From Ureibacillus xyleni (GTDB lineage Bacteria; Bacillota; Bacilli; Bacillales_A; Planococcaceae): DNA of 64,000 bases. How positions within the stretch are numbered: the stretch's first letter is position 1; each line of letters begins with the position of its first letter. The notes beneath the pieces are model-generated. The model was not told the DNA's origin, did not search any database, and saw only the letters and a program-made list of their open reading frames with translations. Where the stretch lies: assembly GCF_900217795.1 (NCBI RefSeq), contig NZ_OBMQ01000006.1, positions 177,163 through 241,162 of the forward strand, written 5' to 3'. The position numbers were made by a program, and so were the translations under genes. Shown one piece after another: positions 26,347 through 35,485 of this stretch.

Positions 26347-26532
26347 TTAATACATCGGGTAATTATTCGATTCCTGTAAAGACCAGTAAAGTTGAACTAA
26401 TTGTTTTTCACACATAAAATGCTTTTTGTAAAAATAAATATGTTTTTCAGGATCAATGTGTTCGTAATATTTTGCTAAAGTACCGTACAAACTTGTCATT
26501 TGAAGAAGATGTGCTAATCAAGGATCCATCAT
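26347..26532 (-). pseudogene. Small 61-codon gene interrupted by an in-frame TGA
   Basis: AAAAGGAGAGAA precedes ATGATGGATCCT, then TGA at 26518-26520, after which the same frame stays open for 56 codons to a TAA at 26347. The peptide after the TGA begins LAHLLQMTSLYGTLAKYYEH and includes HIYFYKKHFMCEKQLVQLYW, with a composition rich in His, Tyr and Cys that looks like real protein. The perfect ribosome binding site at the dead start argues that a Cys or Trp codon has become a stop. I do not recognise the family. A 50-residue product from the internal ATG at 26499 is possible but has no binding site. The remaining part of the 26297-26713 gap shows no gene. Confidence 0.6.
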
Positions 26533-26713
26533 TTCTCTCCTTTTGTCGTATTCACCTCAACATATGGTAGTAAAAAAGTTTTACTTAGGCAAAAACATAC
26601 TTCGAGAAAAATAAAGAACCACTTTTCATTTTTATTATGCCCAAAAATTGAATCGGATGCATAGAAACACATCATTAGTTTAATCCTAAGAAAAATGTTC
26701 AAGGAGGATAACA

Positions 26714-27331
26714 ATGAAGTTTAAAATATGGTTACTTTCTTTTTCATTCGTTTCTGCACTGTTCCTCGCTGCATGTTCAACGAATGTTACAACAAAAGAT
26801 GATGAAAACGGACCAGAAGCAACGAATAATATGGCAGATACCGATAAACAAGTTGGCGATGATGAACAGAATGAAAATGCAGGTAACTATGAGCAATCTG
26901 GTTTAGTTGTACCAGAAGGACTAACGGAAAGTTCAAATCCCAAATACCCTGTAGGAAGTAAAGCAATTGTTCATGCTAGTCATACAGATGGAATGGAAGG
27001 CGCTGAAGCCACAATTAAAGCAGCATATGACACAACGGTTTATTCAGTTTCATATACACCAACAAATGGGGAAGAGTTTGAGGAAAATCATAAATGGTTT
27101 GTAGAAGGGGAAATCACAGCACTAGGTGAAGAAGAGTTAGACGTAGGGGCAGAAGTGATTATTGATGCAGATCATATGGATGGCATGAAAGGTGCACAAG
27201 GAACTATTGATACAGTTGAGGAAACAACAGTGTATGTAGTAGATTATACGAATTCCCTTGGAGAAACGGTTGAAAATCATTTATGGTTAAAAGAAAGTGA
27301 ATTAGTATCAGAGGTTGAAGATGTAAAATAA
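26714..27331 (+). CDS. ydhK: YdhK family lipoprotein (DUF1541), copy 1
   Basis: 205 residues: a lipoprotein signal ending LAAC, an acidic linker, and two tandem DUF1541 repeats of about 60 residues. Repeat 1 has KYPVGSKAIVHASHTDGMEG and VYSVSYTP; repeat 2 has VGAEVIIDADHMDGMKGAQG and VYVVDYT, each closing with an NHKW or NHLW motif. The DHMxGM stretch is Met- and His-rich, which suits metal binding; in repeat 1 here Met is replaced (SHTDGMEG). The biological role of YdhK is not established. AAGGAGG precedes the ATG, and it sits in the probable metal-stress locus. Confidence 0.85.
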   Translation: MKFKIWLLSFSFVSALFLAACSTNVTTKDDENGPEATNNMADTDKQVGDDEQNENAGNYEQSGLVVPEGLTESSNPKYPVGSKAIVHASHTDGMEGAEATIKAAYDTTVYSVSYTPTNGEEFEENHKWFVEGEITALGEEELDVGAEVIIDADHMDGMKGAQGTIDTVEETTVYVVDYTNSLGETVENHLWLKESELVSEVEDVK

Positions 27332-27340
27332 TGAATAATC

Positions 27341-27372
27341 CCAACTAGTTTGAAGCTAGTTGGATTTTTTTT
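27341..27372 (+). terminator. Terminator between the two YdhK genes
   Basis: CCAACTAG (27341-27348) / CTAGTTGG (27356-27363) followed by ten T residues nearby. Confidence 0.88.
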
Positions 27373-27442
27373 TGGATATCCACATTATTTGCATATTTTT
27401 TCTATAAAATAGCGTGGAGAAAATATTTAGGAGGAACAAATT

Positions 27443-28012
27443 ATGAAAAACAAACTAATTTTTAGTGTAGCATTATTTGCTGCAATATCTTTAGCTGCTT
27501 GTTCAAATGACACAAAGGAGGAACAAGTTCATACTGCACACAATTCTGAAGAAAGCACAGATCATTCGGCGCATTCAACGATGAATCATTCAGGTTCTGG
27601 AGAAATTCCAGAAGGTTTAGAAACGGCAGAAAACCCAACTTATCCAATAGGAAGCGAAGCAGTTATGACTACAGATCATATGGAAGGGATGAGTGGAGCT
27701 GTTGCAACAGTTGTTGGAGTATTTGAAACAACAGTATATGCCGTTTCTTATACACCAGTTGGAGGTGGAGATCCCGTTACAAATCACAAGTGGGTCATTC
27801 ATGAAGAGATTGAAGGAGCAGGGGAAGAAGCATTTGAGCCCGGCACTGAAGTGGTATTAGACGCTGATCACATGGAAGGTATGGAAGGTGCAACTGCAAC
27901 AATCGATACAGCAGAAAAAACTGAAGTTTATATGGTGGATTATACTTCAACAACTGGTGAAAAGGTAACGAATCATAAATGGGTAACGAAAGAAGAATTG
28001 TCTGCTGAATAA
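27443..28012 (+). CDS. ydhK: YdhK family lipoprotein (DUF1541), copy 2
   Basis: 189 residues, paralogous to the gene just upstream. After the LAAC lipobox comes a His-rich linker (HTAHNSEESTDHSAHSTMNH, seven His in 22 residues) that copy 1 lacks. Both DUF1541 repeats are complete: TTDHMEGMSGAVATVVG and DADHMEGMEGATATID, each ending NHKWV. The His-rich linker and DHMEGM motifs strengthen the case for copper or another metal ligand role at the outer face of the membrane. Its own promoter is implied by the terminator upstream. Confidence 0.87.
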   Translation: MKNKLIFSVALFAAISLAACSNDTKEEQVHTAHNSEESTDHSAHSTMNHSGSGEIPEGLETAENPTYPIGSEAVMTTDHMEGMSGAVATVVGVFETTVYAVSYTPVGGGDPVTNHKWVIHEEIEGAGEEAFEPGTEVVLDADHMEGMEGATATIDTAEKTEVYMVDYTSTTGEKVTNHKWVTKEELSAE

Positions 28013-28115
28013 AAAATCCCTTTGAAATTTTTTAAATAGTCTGATAAAATCGGGTAACACTGATTTCGATAAACTATCGATTTTCAGCGACTATTTTATA
28101 AAAGAGGGAAATCGC

Positions 28116-29312
28116 ATGAAATACTCAGACAAAATTTTAAACACTCCATCATCATTTATTCGAAATATTTTGAAGGTGACAGATGCACCAGACGTCATTT
28201 CGTTTGCTGGAGGTTTACCAAATCCAATTTCTTTCCCGATTGATGAAATGCAAAAATCGATTAATCACGCTATTGAAGAAAATGGTGCGAAGTTATTCCA
28301 ATATTCCACTACAGAAGGGTACTTACCTTTACGCCAATATATCGCAACAAAATATAATAATAGTTATGGGTTAGATATCAACCCAGAAGATATTTTAATT
28401 ACAACGGGTTCTCAGCAAGCTCTTGAACTAATTTCAAAGGTACTCCTTAACAAAGGGGATGGTGTGGTGATGGAGGAGCCGGGCTATCTAGGCGCCATCC
28501 AAGCGTTCACTTTATCAGAGCCCAACTTCTACACTGTACCATTAGAAGATGATGGATTAAATGTTGAGCAATTAAAAACTACACTACAATTCAATCCGAA
28601 CATTAAATTTATTTACGTTGTTCCAAACTTCCATAACCCAACTGGTATTACATATTCTAAGGAAAAACGTGAAGCTATTTATGATGTGATAAAGGATTTT
28701 GATGTTGTGTTAATTGAGGACGATCCGTATGGAGACTTACGCTGGAACGGTGAAAAAATGCCGTATATCGGTGCTGGGCGCTTAGAAAATTCAGTAGTGC
28801 TTGGTTCTTTTTCTAAAATTGTTACACCTGGTATGCGACTTGGATTTGTTATTACGAAAAATAAAGAGTTAATGCATCATATTAACACAGCAAAACAAGC
28901 AACAGATTTACACACAAATATTTTTTCTCAAATTGTTGTGCATGACTATCTCGTAAATAATGATTTAGATGCTCATGTGGCAAAAATCATTAATTTATAT
29001 CAAGAGCAAGCAAATACAATGCTAGATGCAATGGAAAAATACTTCCCATCCACAATCAAATATACAAAACCAGATGGCGGAATGTTCATTTGGGTAACAT
29101 TAGAAGAAGGAACATCAGCATTAGATTTCTTTGACAAAGCAATGGAAGAAAAAGTTGCCTTTGTACCGGGTGATCCTTTTTACACTGCAAAATCAAATGT
29201 CAACACATTGCGTTTAAATTATACAAACTCGTCTCCAGATATTATTGAAGAAGGCATTAAACGACTTGGCAAAATTTTATATGCCATTTCATCTGAAAAG
29301 CAAACAGTATAA
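28116..29312 (+). CDS. PLP-dependent aminotransferase, LysN/2-aminoadipate type
   Basis: 398 residues, fold type I class I/II. Substrate loop FAGGLPNPISFP near 28, the TGSQQALELISKVL segment near 97, NFHNPTGITYSKEKR near 172, and the PLP lysine in GSFSKIVTPGMRLGF near 235. This is the stand-alone form of the catalytic domain found fused in MocR regulators; relatives act on 2-aminoadipate, leucine or aromatic amino acids. The short inverted repeat TCGATA-AAC-TATCGA at 28066-28080 lies 36 bp upstream and could be an operator. GAGGG precedes the ATG. Confidence 0.83.
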   Translation: MKYSDKILNTPSSFIRNILKVTDAPDVISFAGGLPNPISFPIDEMQKSINHAIEENGAKLFQYSTTEGYLPLRQYIATKYNNSYGLDINPEDILITTGSQQALELISKVLLNKGDGVVMEEPGYLGAIQAFTLSEPNFYTVPLEDDGLNVEQLKTTLQFNPNIKFIYVVPNFHNPTGITYSKEKREAIYDVIKDFDVVLIEDDPYGDLRWNGEKMPYIGAGRLENSVVLGSFSKIVTPGMRLGFVITKNKELMHHINTAKQATDLHTNIFSQIVVHDYLVNNDLDAHVAKIINLYQEQANTMLDAMEKYFPSTIKYTKPDGGMFIWVTLEEGTSALDFFDKAMEEKVAFVPGDPFYTAKSNVNTLRLNYTNSSPDIIEEGIKRLGKILYAISSEKQTV

Positions 29313-29324
29313 AGTGAACTTGCA

Positions 29325-29357
29325 GGCATCGTCTATTGTAGGCGATGTCTTTTTTTT
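29325..29357 (+). terminator. Terminator of the aminotransferase gene
   Basis: GGCATCG (29325-29331) / CGATGTC (29343-29349) with one G-U pair, followed by a T run. Confidence 0.8.
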
Positions 29358-29363
29358 GTGGTA

Positions 29364-29441
29364 TGGACAAAAAGATGCTTTATCTGGACAAAACCCGAGT
29401 GTGAGTGGACAAAACGGGGCCATAAGTGGACAAAAAATCTC
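29364..29441. repeat. Four phased 21-bp repeats with a TGGACAAAA core
   Basis: TGGACAAAA begins at 29364, 29385, 29406 and 29427, exactly 21 bp apart. Spacers differ in sequence (for example ACGGGGCCATAAG). The period and the core-plus-spacer plan are those of the array at 22524-22680, but the core is different. It lies directly after a terminator and 65 bp before the next start codon. Confidence 0.85.
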
Positions 29442-29505
29442 GCTAAGAAATCGATTGAAACCTTTTCTTCATTAAAACTACTAATGATGTAAGGGGGGGA
29501 ACAAT

Positions 29506-30189
29506 TTGTGGAAAGGACTTGGGATGATTCTTACTGTTCTACTTTTGTGTGGTTGCCAACAACGTACGATAGAAGAAATTTTTACAGTGACACATACGGA
29601 AATTGATTGGGTGGATTTTATACGTTGGGACGGAGAGGAATATTTAAATATTCACACAGGGGTACTTGCGGATGAAAGTTACTTAGGTGAAAAGCTGGGT
29701 GAAGTTCAGTTTAAAGTGGCAGATAATGTGTCCAATCCATCCTACCGAACAAAGGATGGGGATGCTGCTTTTCACGAGCCAGGTACAGAACTTTATTCGA
29801 TAAAAGGAGAAGATAAATTATTAGCAGTACAATCTGATAACGGCTATCAAGTTTATTATGTAAATAATGAAGAAGATTACAAATGGCATTTTAAAGATTT
29901 GCCATTAGATAAAGTGAATAAAGTTAAAGTTTATTTGGATGCTCAACTTATAAATGAAGTAGAAGATGTAAAAAAGTTTTTACAGATTTTAAGTAACGGT
30001 GTTTTAGATGCTACATTCCAACCAAATACAAACTACCGCGATCCGATTTATTATGAAATGGTTTTTTATGCAGAGGGACCGGTTGCATATAAATATATGC
30101 TAGCCTTTGATGGAAAAACGTATTATTGGCACCCATGGGATACGGAAATTTTATCGGAAGAAATAGTGGAGTATCTAGAGGAGGTTTAA
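29506..30189 (+). CDS. Hypothetical lipoprotein
   Basis: 227 residues starting at a TTG with AAGGGGGGGA 5 nt upstream. The signal MILTVLLLCGC ends in a lipobox (LCGC, lipid Cys near residue 17). The body has WVDFIRWDGEEYLN early and a Tyr/Trp-rich end (KYMLAFDGKTYYWHPWDTEI). I do not recognise a named family. It ends one codon before the next lipoprotein gene, whose ribosome binding site lies inside its last codons, so the two form one operon. Confidence 0.65.
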   Translation: MWKGLGMILTVLLLCGCQQRTIEEIFTVTHTEIDWVDFIRWDGEEYLNIHTGVLADESYLGEKLGEVQFKVADNVSNPSYRTKDGDAAFHEPGTELYSIKGEDKLLAVQSDNGYQVYYVNNEEDYKWHFKDLPLDKVNKVKVYLDAQLINEVEDVKKFLQILSNGVLDATFQPNTNYRDPIYYEMVFYAEGPVAYKYMLAFDGKTYYWHPWDTEILSEEIVEYLEEV

Positions 30190-30192
30190 TTG

Positions 30193-30675
30193 ATGAGAAT
30201 CAAATTATTTCTAATAATAGGTGTTCTGTTTTTCATGATCGGGTGTACGGAGAAAGAAAAAGCGATTGTATTACCAGACGGAATTCCTGACTTTGTTAAA
30301 GAAAGTGATTTCGATTCGATTGATTGGGAGAAAAAAGCAGTTCAGTTTGGGGATAGAGGGGTAGTTGGTAATGAAAATAAATCAGGAGTAATTGGTGCTG
30401 ATATGCCAAGTCTTAATAATGGCCAAAAGTGGATGTGGCATTTGTGGGATGTGAAAAATTTAGGGGAATTAACGGTCGTAGGATATCATCGGGAAAGTGA
30501 AAAAGTCCAACAAATTTTATCAACGGGTTGGTCTATTCAGCTTGGTGGTGAAAATAACGGGGCAGATGCACATGTCCCATCCTCGGTAATAATACCGGAA
30601 AAAGGGGAGTGGGCGATGTTGCTTTATGTGGATGAACAACTTTTCGATATATTGGTGTTTGACATACAAGAGTAA
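30193..30675 (+). CDS. DUF4871-like lipoprotein
   Basis: 160 residues from the ATG at 30193 (GAGGAGG overlaps the 3' end of the gene before). Lipobox MIGC. The body includes GENKSGVIGADMPSL-like and KWMWHLWDVKNLGELTVVGY segments and ends GEWAMLLYVDEQLFDILVFD, a pattern I associate with DUF4871 lipoproteins of Bacillus. The fold is probably an Ig-like beta sandwich. Function unknown. Family call is moderate. Confidence 0.6.
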   Translation: MRIKLFLIIGVLFFMIGCTEKEKAIVLPDGIPDFVKESDFDSIDWEKKAVQFGDRGVVGNENKSGVIGADMPSLNNGQKWMWHLWDVKNLGELTVVGYHRESEKVQQILSTGWSIQLGGENNGADAHVPSSVIIPEKGEWAMLLYVDEQLFDILVFDIQE

Positions 30676-30709
30676 GCTGGGGCAGAATTAACCCCAGCTT
30701 CTGTTTTTT
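30674..30709. terminator. Bidirectional terminator
   Basis: Perfect stem AAGCTGGGG (30674-30682) / CCCCAGCTT (30692-30700), with a T run after it on the + strand. It separates convergent genes. Confidence 0.88.
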
Positions 30710-31443
30710 TACATAGCAGTTAGACCACCATCAATGACAAATTCAGATCCTGTTGAGTAGCTCGACTCATCAGATGCAAGGAAGAGCACAAGATTTGAAA
30801 CTTCTTCGGATTGTGCCATTCTTCTCAACGGAATGTGTTTTGCGAATTCTTTAATAACTTCAACAGCATCACCTTCTGTAACCATTGGCGTTTCAATAAC
30901 ACCAGGGTGAACAGAATTTACACGAATGCCTAAATGAGCTAATTGTAATGCAGCAGCTTTTGTTATCCCACGTACAGCGAATTTTGTATCGGTATAACCA
31001 ACTGCGCCACCAACTAAACCATTTATTGATGAGATATTTATGATGGAACCATTGCCCGTCTTTTGCATGGAAGGAACTATAGCTTTCATACCTAGGAAGA
31101 CAGATACTTGGTTAATGTCTACGATTTTACGATATTCTTCTTCTGTCATTTCTAAAAATGGTTTACTCATACTAATTCCTGCGTTGTTTACTAAAATGTT
31201 TACGGGACCGAAAAGCGTTTCAGTTTCTGCAATGACAGTTTCCCAATCGGCAGCCTTTGTCACATCTTGTTTAATAAACTTCGCGTTTTCACCTAATTGC
31301 TGTTCTAGAGCTCGTCCGCCTTCTTCGTTTAAATCAGTAAAAACAACTTTTGCTCCCTCTGCTACAAACTTTCGTACATGAGCTTCACCCATACCACGAG
31401 CTCCACCCGTAATGATTGCCACTTTATCTTGTAACCTAACCAT
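30709..31443 (-). CDS. SDR family oxidoreductase (glucose 1-dehydrogenase-like)
   Basis: 244 residues from the ATG at 31443 (AAAGGAG about 10 nt upstream; a GTG three codons earlier would abut the site). A classical SDR: TGGARGMGEAH cofactor loop at about 11, NNAG near 86, catalytic Ser in IINISSING, and the Tyr and Lys of GYTDTKFAV near 150. It ends with SSYSTGSEFVIDGGLTAM, the usual C-terminus of the 3-alpha(or 20-beta)-hydroxysteroid/glucose dehydrogenase group. The substrate is not predictable. It is a single-gene unit. Confidence 0.85.
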   Translation of the reverse strand: MVRLQDKVAIITGGARGMGEAHVRKFVAEGAKVVFTDLNEEGGRALEQQLGENAKFIKQDVTKAADWETVIAETETLFGPVNILVNNAGISMSKPFLEMTEEEYRKIVDINQVSVFLGMKAIVPSMQKTGNGSIINISSINGLVGGAVGYTDTKFAVRGITKAAALQLAHLGIRVNSVHPGVIETPMVTEGDAVEVIKEFAKHIPLRRMAQSEEVSNLVLFLASDESSYSTGSEFVIDGGLTAM

Positions 31444-31534
31444 TTGCCGCACTCTCCTTTATAGGAAAAATTTGTATACGCTTTCATTATAAAGCTAAGT
31501 TTAATCGAAAAGCTAATGTTTTATGTGTACAAAA

Positions 31535-31570
31535 TAAAATATCCCCAGAAGGTTGTCCTTCATTGGGGAT
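31535..31570 (-). terminator. Terminator of topB
   Basis: ATCCCCA (31541-31547) / TGGGGAT (31564-31570), followed by ATTTTATTTTG on the minus strand. Confidence 0.78.
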
Positions 31571-31586
31571 AAAAGTTTATAGTATG

Positions 31587-33451
31587 TTAATCAAATTTAA
31601 GGCCCTTTAAAGCTTCAGCAAGAGCATTATTAACAGGTTCTTCTTGTTTTTGTTGCTTCAAATATTTTTGTACAGTGCGTTTGTCTACTTTGCCGCCGCC
31701 TTCTTTTTTGCGTCTTGCTTCAAAGGCAGATAGTTTTTCACGGTAGCCACATTTACATACAAAAATTTGTCCGTCACCTTCACCGCGAAGCTCAAGTTTT
31801 TTCTTACATTCGGGGCAACGAGCATTTGTAACACGAGAGACATTTTTACGATGTCCACATTCCCGATCTTGGCAAACGAGCATTTTTCCTTTTTTGCCGT
31901 TTACCTCAAGCATCGGTTTTCCACAATCCGGGCAAGACTTTGTGGAGATATTGTCGTGTTTGTATTTTTTATTACTCGACTTAATTTCTGAAACGATTTC
32001 CTTTGTGTAGTTTTTCATTTCAGTGATGAAAACTTCTTTTTTCAGTTTGCCTTTTGCAATCTGCTCTAGCTTCATTTCCCATTCCGCAGTTAGGGCAGGG
32101 GACTTTAATTCTTCCGGCACTAAATCTAGTAACTGTCGACCTTTTGATGTGATATAAATTTCTTTACCACCGCGTTTCTCAATTAAGAAAGAATTGAATA
32201 ATTTTTCAATAATATCTGCACGAGTGGCAACAGTACCTAGTCCACCAGTAGATTTTAATGTTTCAGCAAGTTGTTTGTTGTTCGTTTCCATGTATTTCGT
32301 TGGATTTTCCATGGCAGATAATAACGTTGCTTCAGTAAATCGAGCAGGTGGTTTTGTTTGGCCTGATGTTTGTGCGATTAGTTTGATGTTCAATGTTTGG
32401 CCTTTTTCAATGCGCGGTAAAATCTGTTCTTTTAAATCATCGCCCGTTTCTTCATCCTCATAGCGATTTTCGTAAACTTCTTTCCAGCCGCTTGATAAAA
32501 TCGTTTTTCCCCGAGCAACAAACGTCTCATTATCGATTTTTGCACGTAATGTTAACTGTTCATATTCAAAAGCAGGGAAAAGTACAGCTAAGAAGCGTTT
32601 TACAACTAAATCATAAATTTTCCGTTCTTTATCAGAAAAACTTGAGTAGTTTACATAGCCCTCTGTTGGGATGATTGCGTGGTGATCACTTACCTTACTA
32701 TCATCAACGAAAGATTTATTCGATTTAATTGGTTTTGCTAATACTTTATTTGCTAATTGACGATATTCGCCTATGCCACATGCTTTTAGTCGCTCTGGTA
32801 ATGTAGAAACGATATCACTTGATAGGAATCGTGAGTCTGTACGAGGGTATGTTAAAACTTTATGTTGCTCGTACAATTTTTGCATAATGTTTAATGTTTC
32901 TTTCGCTGAATAGCCAAATAGTTTATTGGCATCTCGTTGCAACTCAGTTAAATCGTATAAAGCGGGTGCAAATGATTTCTTCGCTTTTCGTTCAATTTCG
33001 TTAACAATCGCATTTTGACGACCAAGTATATTAACGATGTTATCAATCTTTTCCTTATTAAAACTACGTGAATTTCCTTGTGGGTCTTGCCAAGTGAGTT
33101 TTAAGTTGTCGCTTGTTTGTGCTTCAATCCCATAATAGGTTTGAGGCTTAAAGTTTTTTATTTCGTCTTCGCGTGCTGCGATGATTGCGACTGTTGGAGT
33201 TTGTACTCGGCCACAGTTTAATTGTGCATTAAAACGTGTAGTAAGGGCACGAGTAGCATTAAGTCCGATATACCAGTCTGCTTCAGAACGAGCTACTGCG
33301 GAATCATATAAATGTTCGTAGTTTTTGCCAGGTTTTAAGTTTTTAAAGCCGTCTTTAATTGCCTTATCTGTCACCGATGAAATCCATAAACGCTTAATAG
33401 GTTTACGTACTTTTGCCTTTTCAATAATCCAACGAGCCACAAGTTCACCTT
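31587..33451 (-). CDS. topB: DNA topoisomerase III, 3' exon
   Basis: Second part of topB, beginning right after the group II intron at 33451 with the last two bases of a split GAA codon and reading EGELVARWII. The catalytic tyrosine is in LTYPRTDSRFLSS. The C-terminus has zinc-ribbon pairs (SCPDCGKPM...CQDRECGH and RCPECKKK...CKCGYR). Together with the 5' exon (36148-36472) it encodes 729 residues, the normal length for Bacillus TopB, a type IA enzyme that decatenates DNA. An isolated start inside this exon (MARWIIEK at 33440) lacks the TOPRIM domain and would be inactive. Confidence 0.92.
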
Positions 33452-33500
33452 ATAGTGATAGGTAAGACTTTGAAGTTATCTCCGTCTTTTCCCCCACTCC

Positions 33501-33534
33501 AAACCGTACGTGAGAGTTTCCCCTCATACGGCTT
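33501..33534 (-). ncRNA. Group II intron domain V
   Basis: 34 nt on the minus strand: AAGCCGTATGAG, a GAAA-type loop, then CTCTCACGTACGGTTT. It has the AGC catalytic triad, the two-nucleotide bulge and the GNRA tetraloop typical of domain V, the metal-binding heart of the ribozyme. Domain VI, with the branch-point adenosine, occupies about 33452-33498. Confidence 0.88.
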
Positions 33535-33544
33535 TCCATCAATG

Positions 33545-35485
33545 TTAATTAATTAAGATTCTTTCATTTCCAACTTTTTGTCTTAACCGATTAAGCTTTA
33601 TCATTTGTTCTTCGTTGAGATTTAGTAAATTCAGGTATTTCTTAATCGTCTCAGATGTTGTAGCGTGTATCAATTTGTGAACCTCATCTTTTACGTAGGT
33701 TAAATTGCTGTATTCATCTTTTCCTCCCATACTTCTTGGAACTTTATGATGACATTGCATATTACCTATTTCAAGCCGTTCACCTGTAATTGAACATTTC
33801 CCATTTTGCCCAACATAGAGAGATATTCTGTTGTCATTATATTCAACAGTTTCTCCTCTTACTGGGTTTTCTAATAGATATTTGACAGTTGTCATGTCTA
33901 TCTTGAGGTTTTTATGCACCTGTTTTCTTCCTTCTTCTGTATAGTCACAGATTGTTTGTGAGAAGTTCATTGGCGGTGACATTTTAAACCCTCTTATTGG
34001 GTACAACGCTATTCCATTTACATAGTATCGCTTTTCTTCGCTGTGTCCATATAACCGATTATAGGTTTTACTTGGTTCACCTCGATTTTTTGCAATACCT
34101 TTAAGTTGGTTGTAGATGAATTTTCTGAGTTCATAACCTATCTCGTTGAAATCTAAATATCCAAAGGTTGCTACTTTATAATATTCGTGAATACCCAGAA
34201 TAAATGAATTGTAATTGTAAACTACTTCATTTGATTGTTTCCGTTTAATTTCCTTAATTCTGGTTTTAATTTCTTTCTTTATTCTCGAATATGCTTTTTT
34301 ACATACCCTTGATTGACACACTCTTTTTTTCCCTTTGGCATGGACTTTCAAATCGAATCCCAGAAATTCCATTGAGTTTTTCTTAAGATTCACGACTTTG
34401 GATTTTTCTGGGCTGATTTCTAATCCTAATCGTTCTTTAAGCCATAGTTTAACCGCTTTAAATATTATTTGTGCTTCTTTATAATTTTTGCAAAAAATTC
34501 GAAAGTCATCAGCGTATCTTACTATGAACATTTCTTTAAGATTAGTCGTCTTCATAGCCCTATATCTACTGTCTGCCCTTACTCGTCCTGTTATCGGGTT
34601 AATTATTTTATGATATTCTCTTTTTGTCTTGAATGTTTCCCATTGCGAACTTATCCACCAGTCCAATTCATTAAGGACTACATTTGATAATAACGGACTT
34701 AAAATTCCGCCTTGTGGTGTTCCTTTTGTTTGTGGTCCAATTCCTTTAACTGGTGCTTTTAACATTTTTGAAATAACTTTTAGAATTTGTTTATCGTGTA
34801 TGCCCATCGTCCACAACTGTTTGAGGAGTTTTCCATGATTTACATTGTCAAAGAAACCTTTTATATCAATGTTTACTACATAGTGAAGTTTGTTGAGGTT
34901 GATTAGTCGATAGGCTCTCGCAATTGCATGGTGCGTACTCCTATTTGGTCTAAATCCATAACTATGCTCATAAAATTTTGCTTCACAGATAGGTTCTAAT
35001 ACTTGTTTAATACATTGTTGTATAATTCTATCTTCAATAGTTGGAATCCCCAAAGGTCTTGTTTTACCGTTCGCTTTTGGAATCTCAACTCTTTTGATTT
35101 CATGAGGTATATAGTTATGAAGTCTTTTCTGAACATACTTTACAAATTCATCAGGTTTCGTTTCTGCAAGGGTAATAATGTTTGCTTTATTTACCCCTGC
35201 GGTCATACTCCCCTTATTACTTTTGATGTTTCTGTACGCAAGCAAAATATTATTTTTATTCGCAACAATTTTCATTAAGGCAGAGAATTTATTATTATCT
35301 TTGCTTTGTCGGTATAATTTATCGAATACCTCTTGCATTTGATAATATTCATTATTACGGAGTGTCTTTTTCTTTTTCGGTTTGTCTAATAAGTTGTTCA
35401 GGTCAACCACCTCTTTATATCCATTTTTTTGGATATGAGATAGGTTTCTCTTAGTCATACTCGAACCCTGAAATTCATGAAACAT
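33545..35485 (-). CDS. Group II intron reverse transcriptase/maturase with HNH endonuclease
   Basis: 646 residues (637 if it starts at the ATG at 35458, which has a slightly better AGGG site). Domains in order: RT blocks from about residue 90, including IPKANGKTRPLGIPTIEDRI, GFRPNRSTHHA, GTPQGGILSPLLSN and the active site FIVRYADDFRIF; the maturase X domain (FNEIGYELRKFIYNQLKG...RLYGHSEEKRYYV); and a C-terminal HNH nuclease with paired Cys and His (CSITGERLEIGNMQCHHKVP, YSNLTYVKDEVHKLIH). It splices the intron RNA and carries out target-primed reverse transcription. All catalytic residues appear intact. Confidence 0.93.
   Translation of the reverse strand: MFHEFQGSSMTKRNLSHIQKNGYKEVVDLNNLLDKPKKKKTLRNNEYYQMQEVFDKLYRQSKDNNKFSALMKIVANKNNILLAYRNIKSNKGSMTAGVNKANIITLAETKPDEFVKYVQKRLHNYIPHEIKRVEIPKANGKTRPLGIPTIEDRIIQQCIKQVLEPICEAKFYEHSYGFRPNRSTHHAIARAYRLINLNKLHYVVNIDIKGFFDNVNHGKLLKQLWTMGIHDKQILKVISKMLKAPVKGIGPQTKGTPQGGILSPLLSNVVLNELDWWISSQWETFKTKREYHKIINPITGRVRADSRYRAMKTTNLKEMFIVRYADDFRIFCKNYKEAQIIFKAVKLWLKERLGLEISPEKSKVVNLKKNSMEFLGFDLKVHAKGKKRVCQSRVCKKAYSRIKKEIKTRIKEIKRKQSNEVVYNYNSFILGIHEYYKVATFGYLDFNEIGYELRKFIYNQLKGIAKNRGEPSKTYNRLYGHSEEKRYYVNGIALYPIRGFKMSPPMNFSQTICDYTEEGRKQVHKNLKIDMTTVKYLLENPVRGETVEYNDNRISLYVGQNGKCSITGERLEIGNMQCHHKVPRSMGGKDEYSNLTYVKDEVHKLIHATTSETIKKYLNLLNLNEEQMIKLNRLRQKVGNERILIN

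Noticed and set aside
26518..26520. Selenocysteine at the in-frame TGA
   Set aside because: No SECIS-like hairpin was seen after the TGA, and the reading frame looks like an ordinary small gene with a nonsense change.
26529..26714. 61-residue minus-strand frame upstream of ydhK
   Set aside because: It has no binding site and overlaps the ydhK promoter region.
33440..33442. Independent start of a truncated topoisomerase at MARWIIEK
   Set aside because: The codon is a GTG inside the spliced reading frame; the protein would lack the TOPRIM domain, and exon joining explains the sequence.
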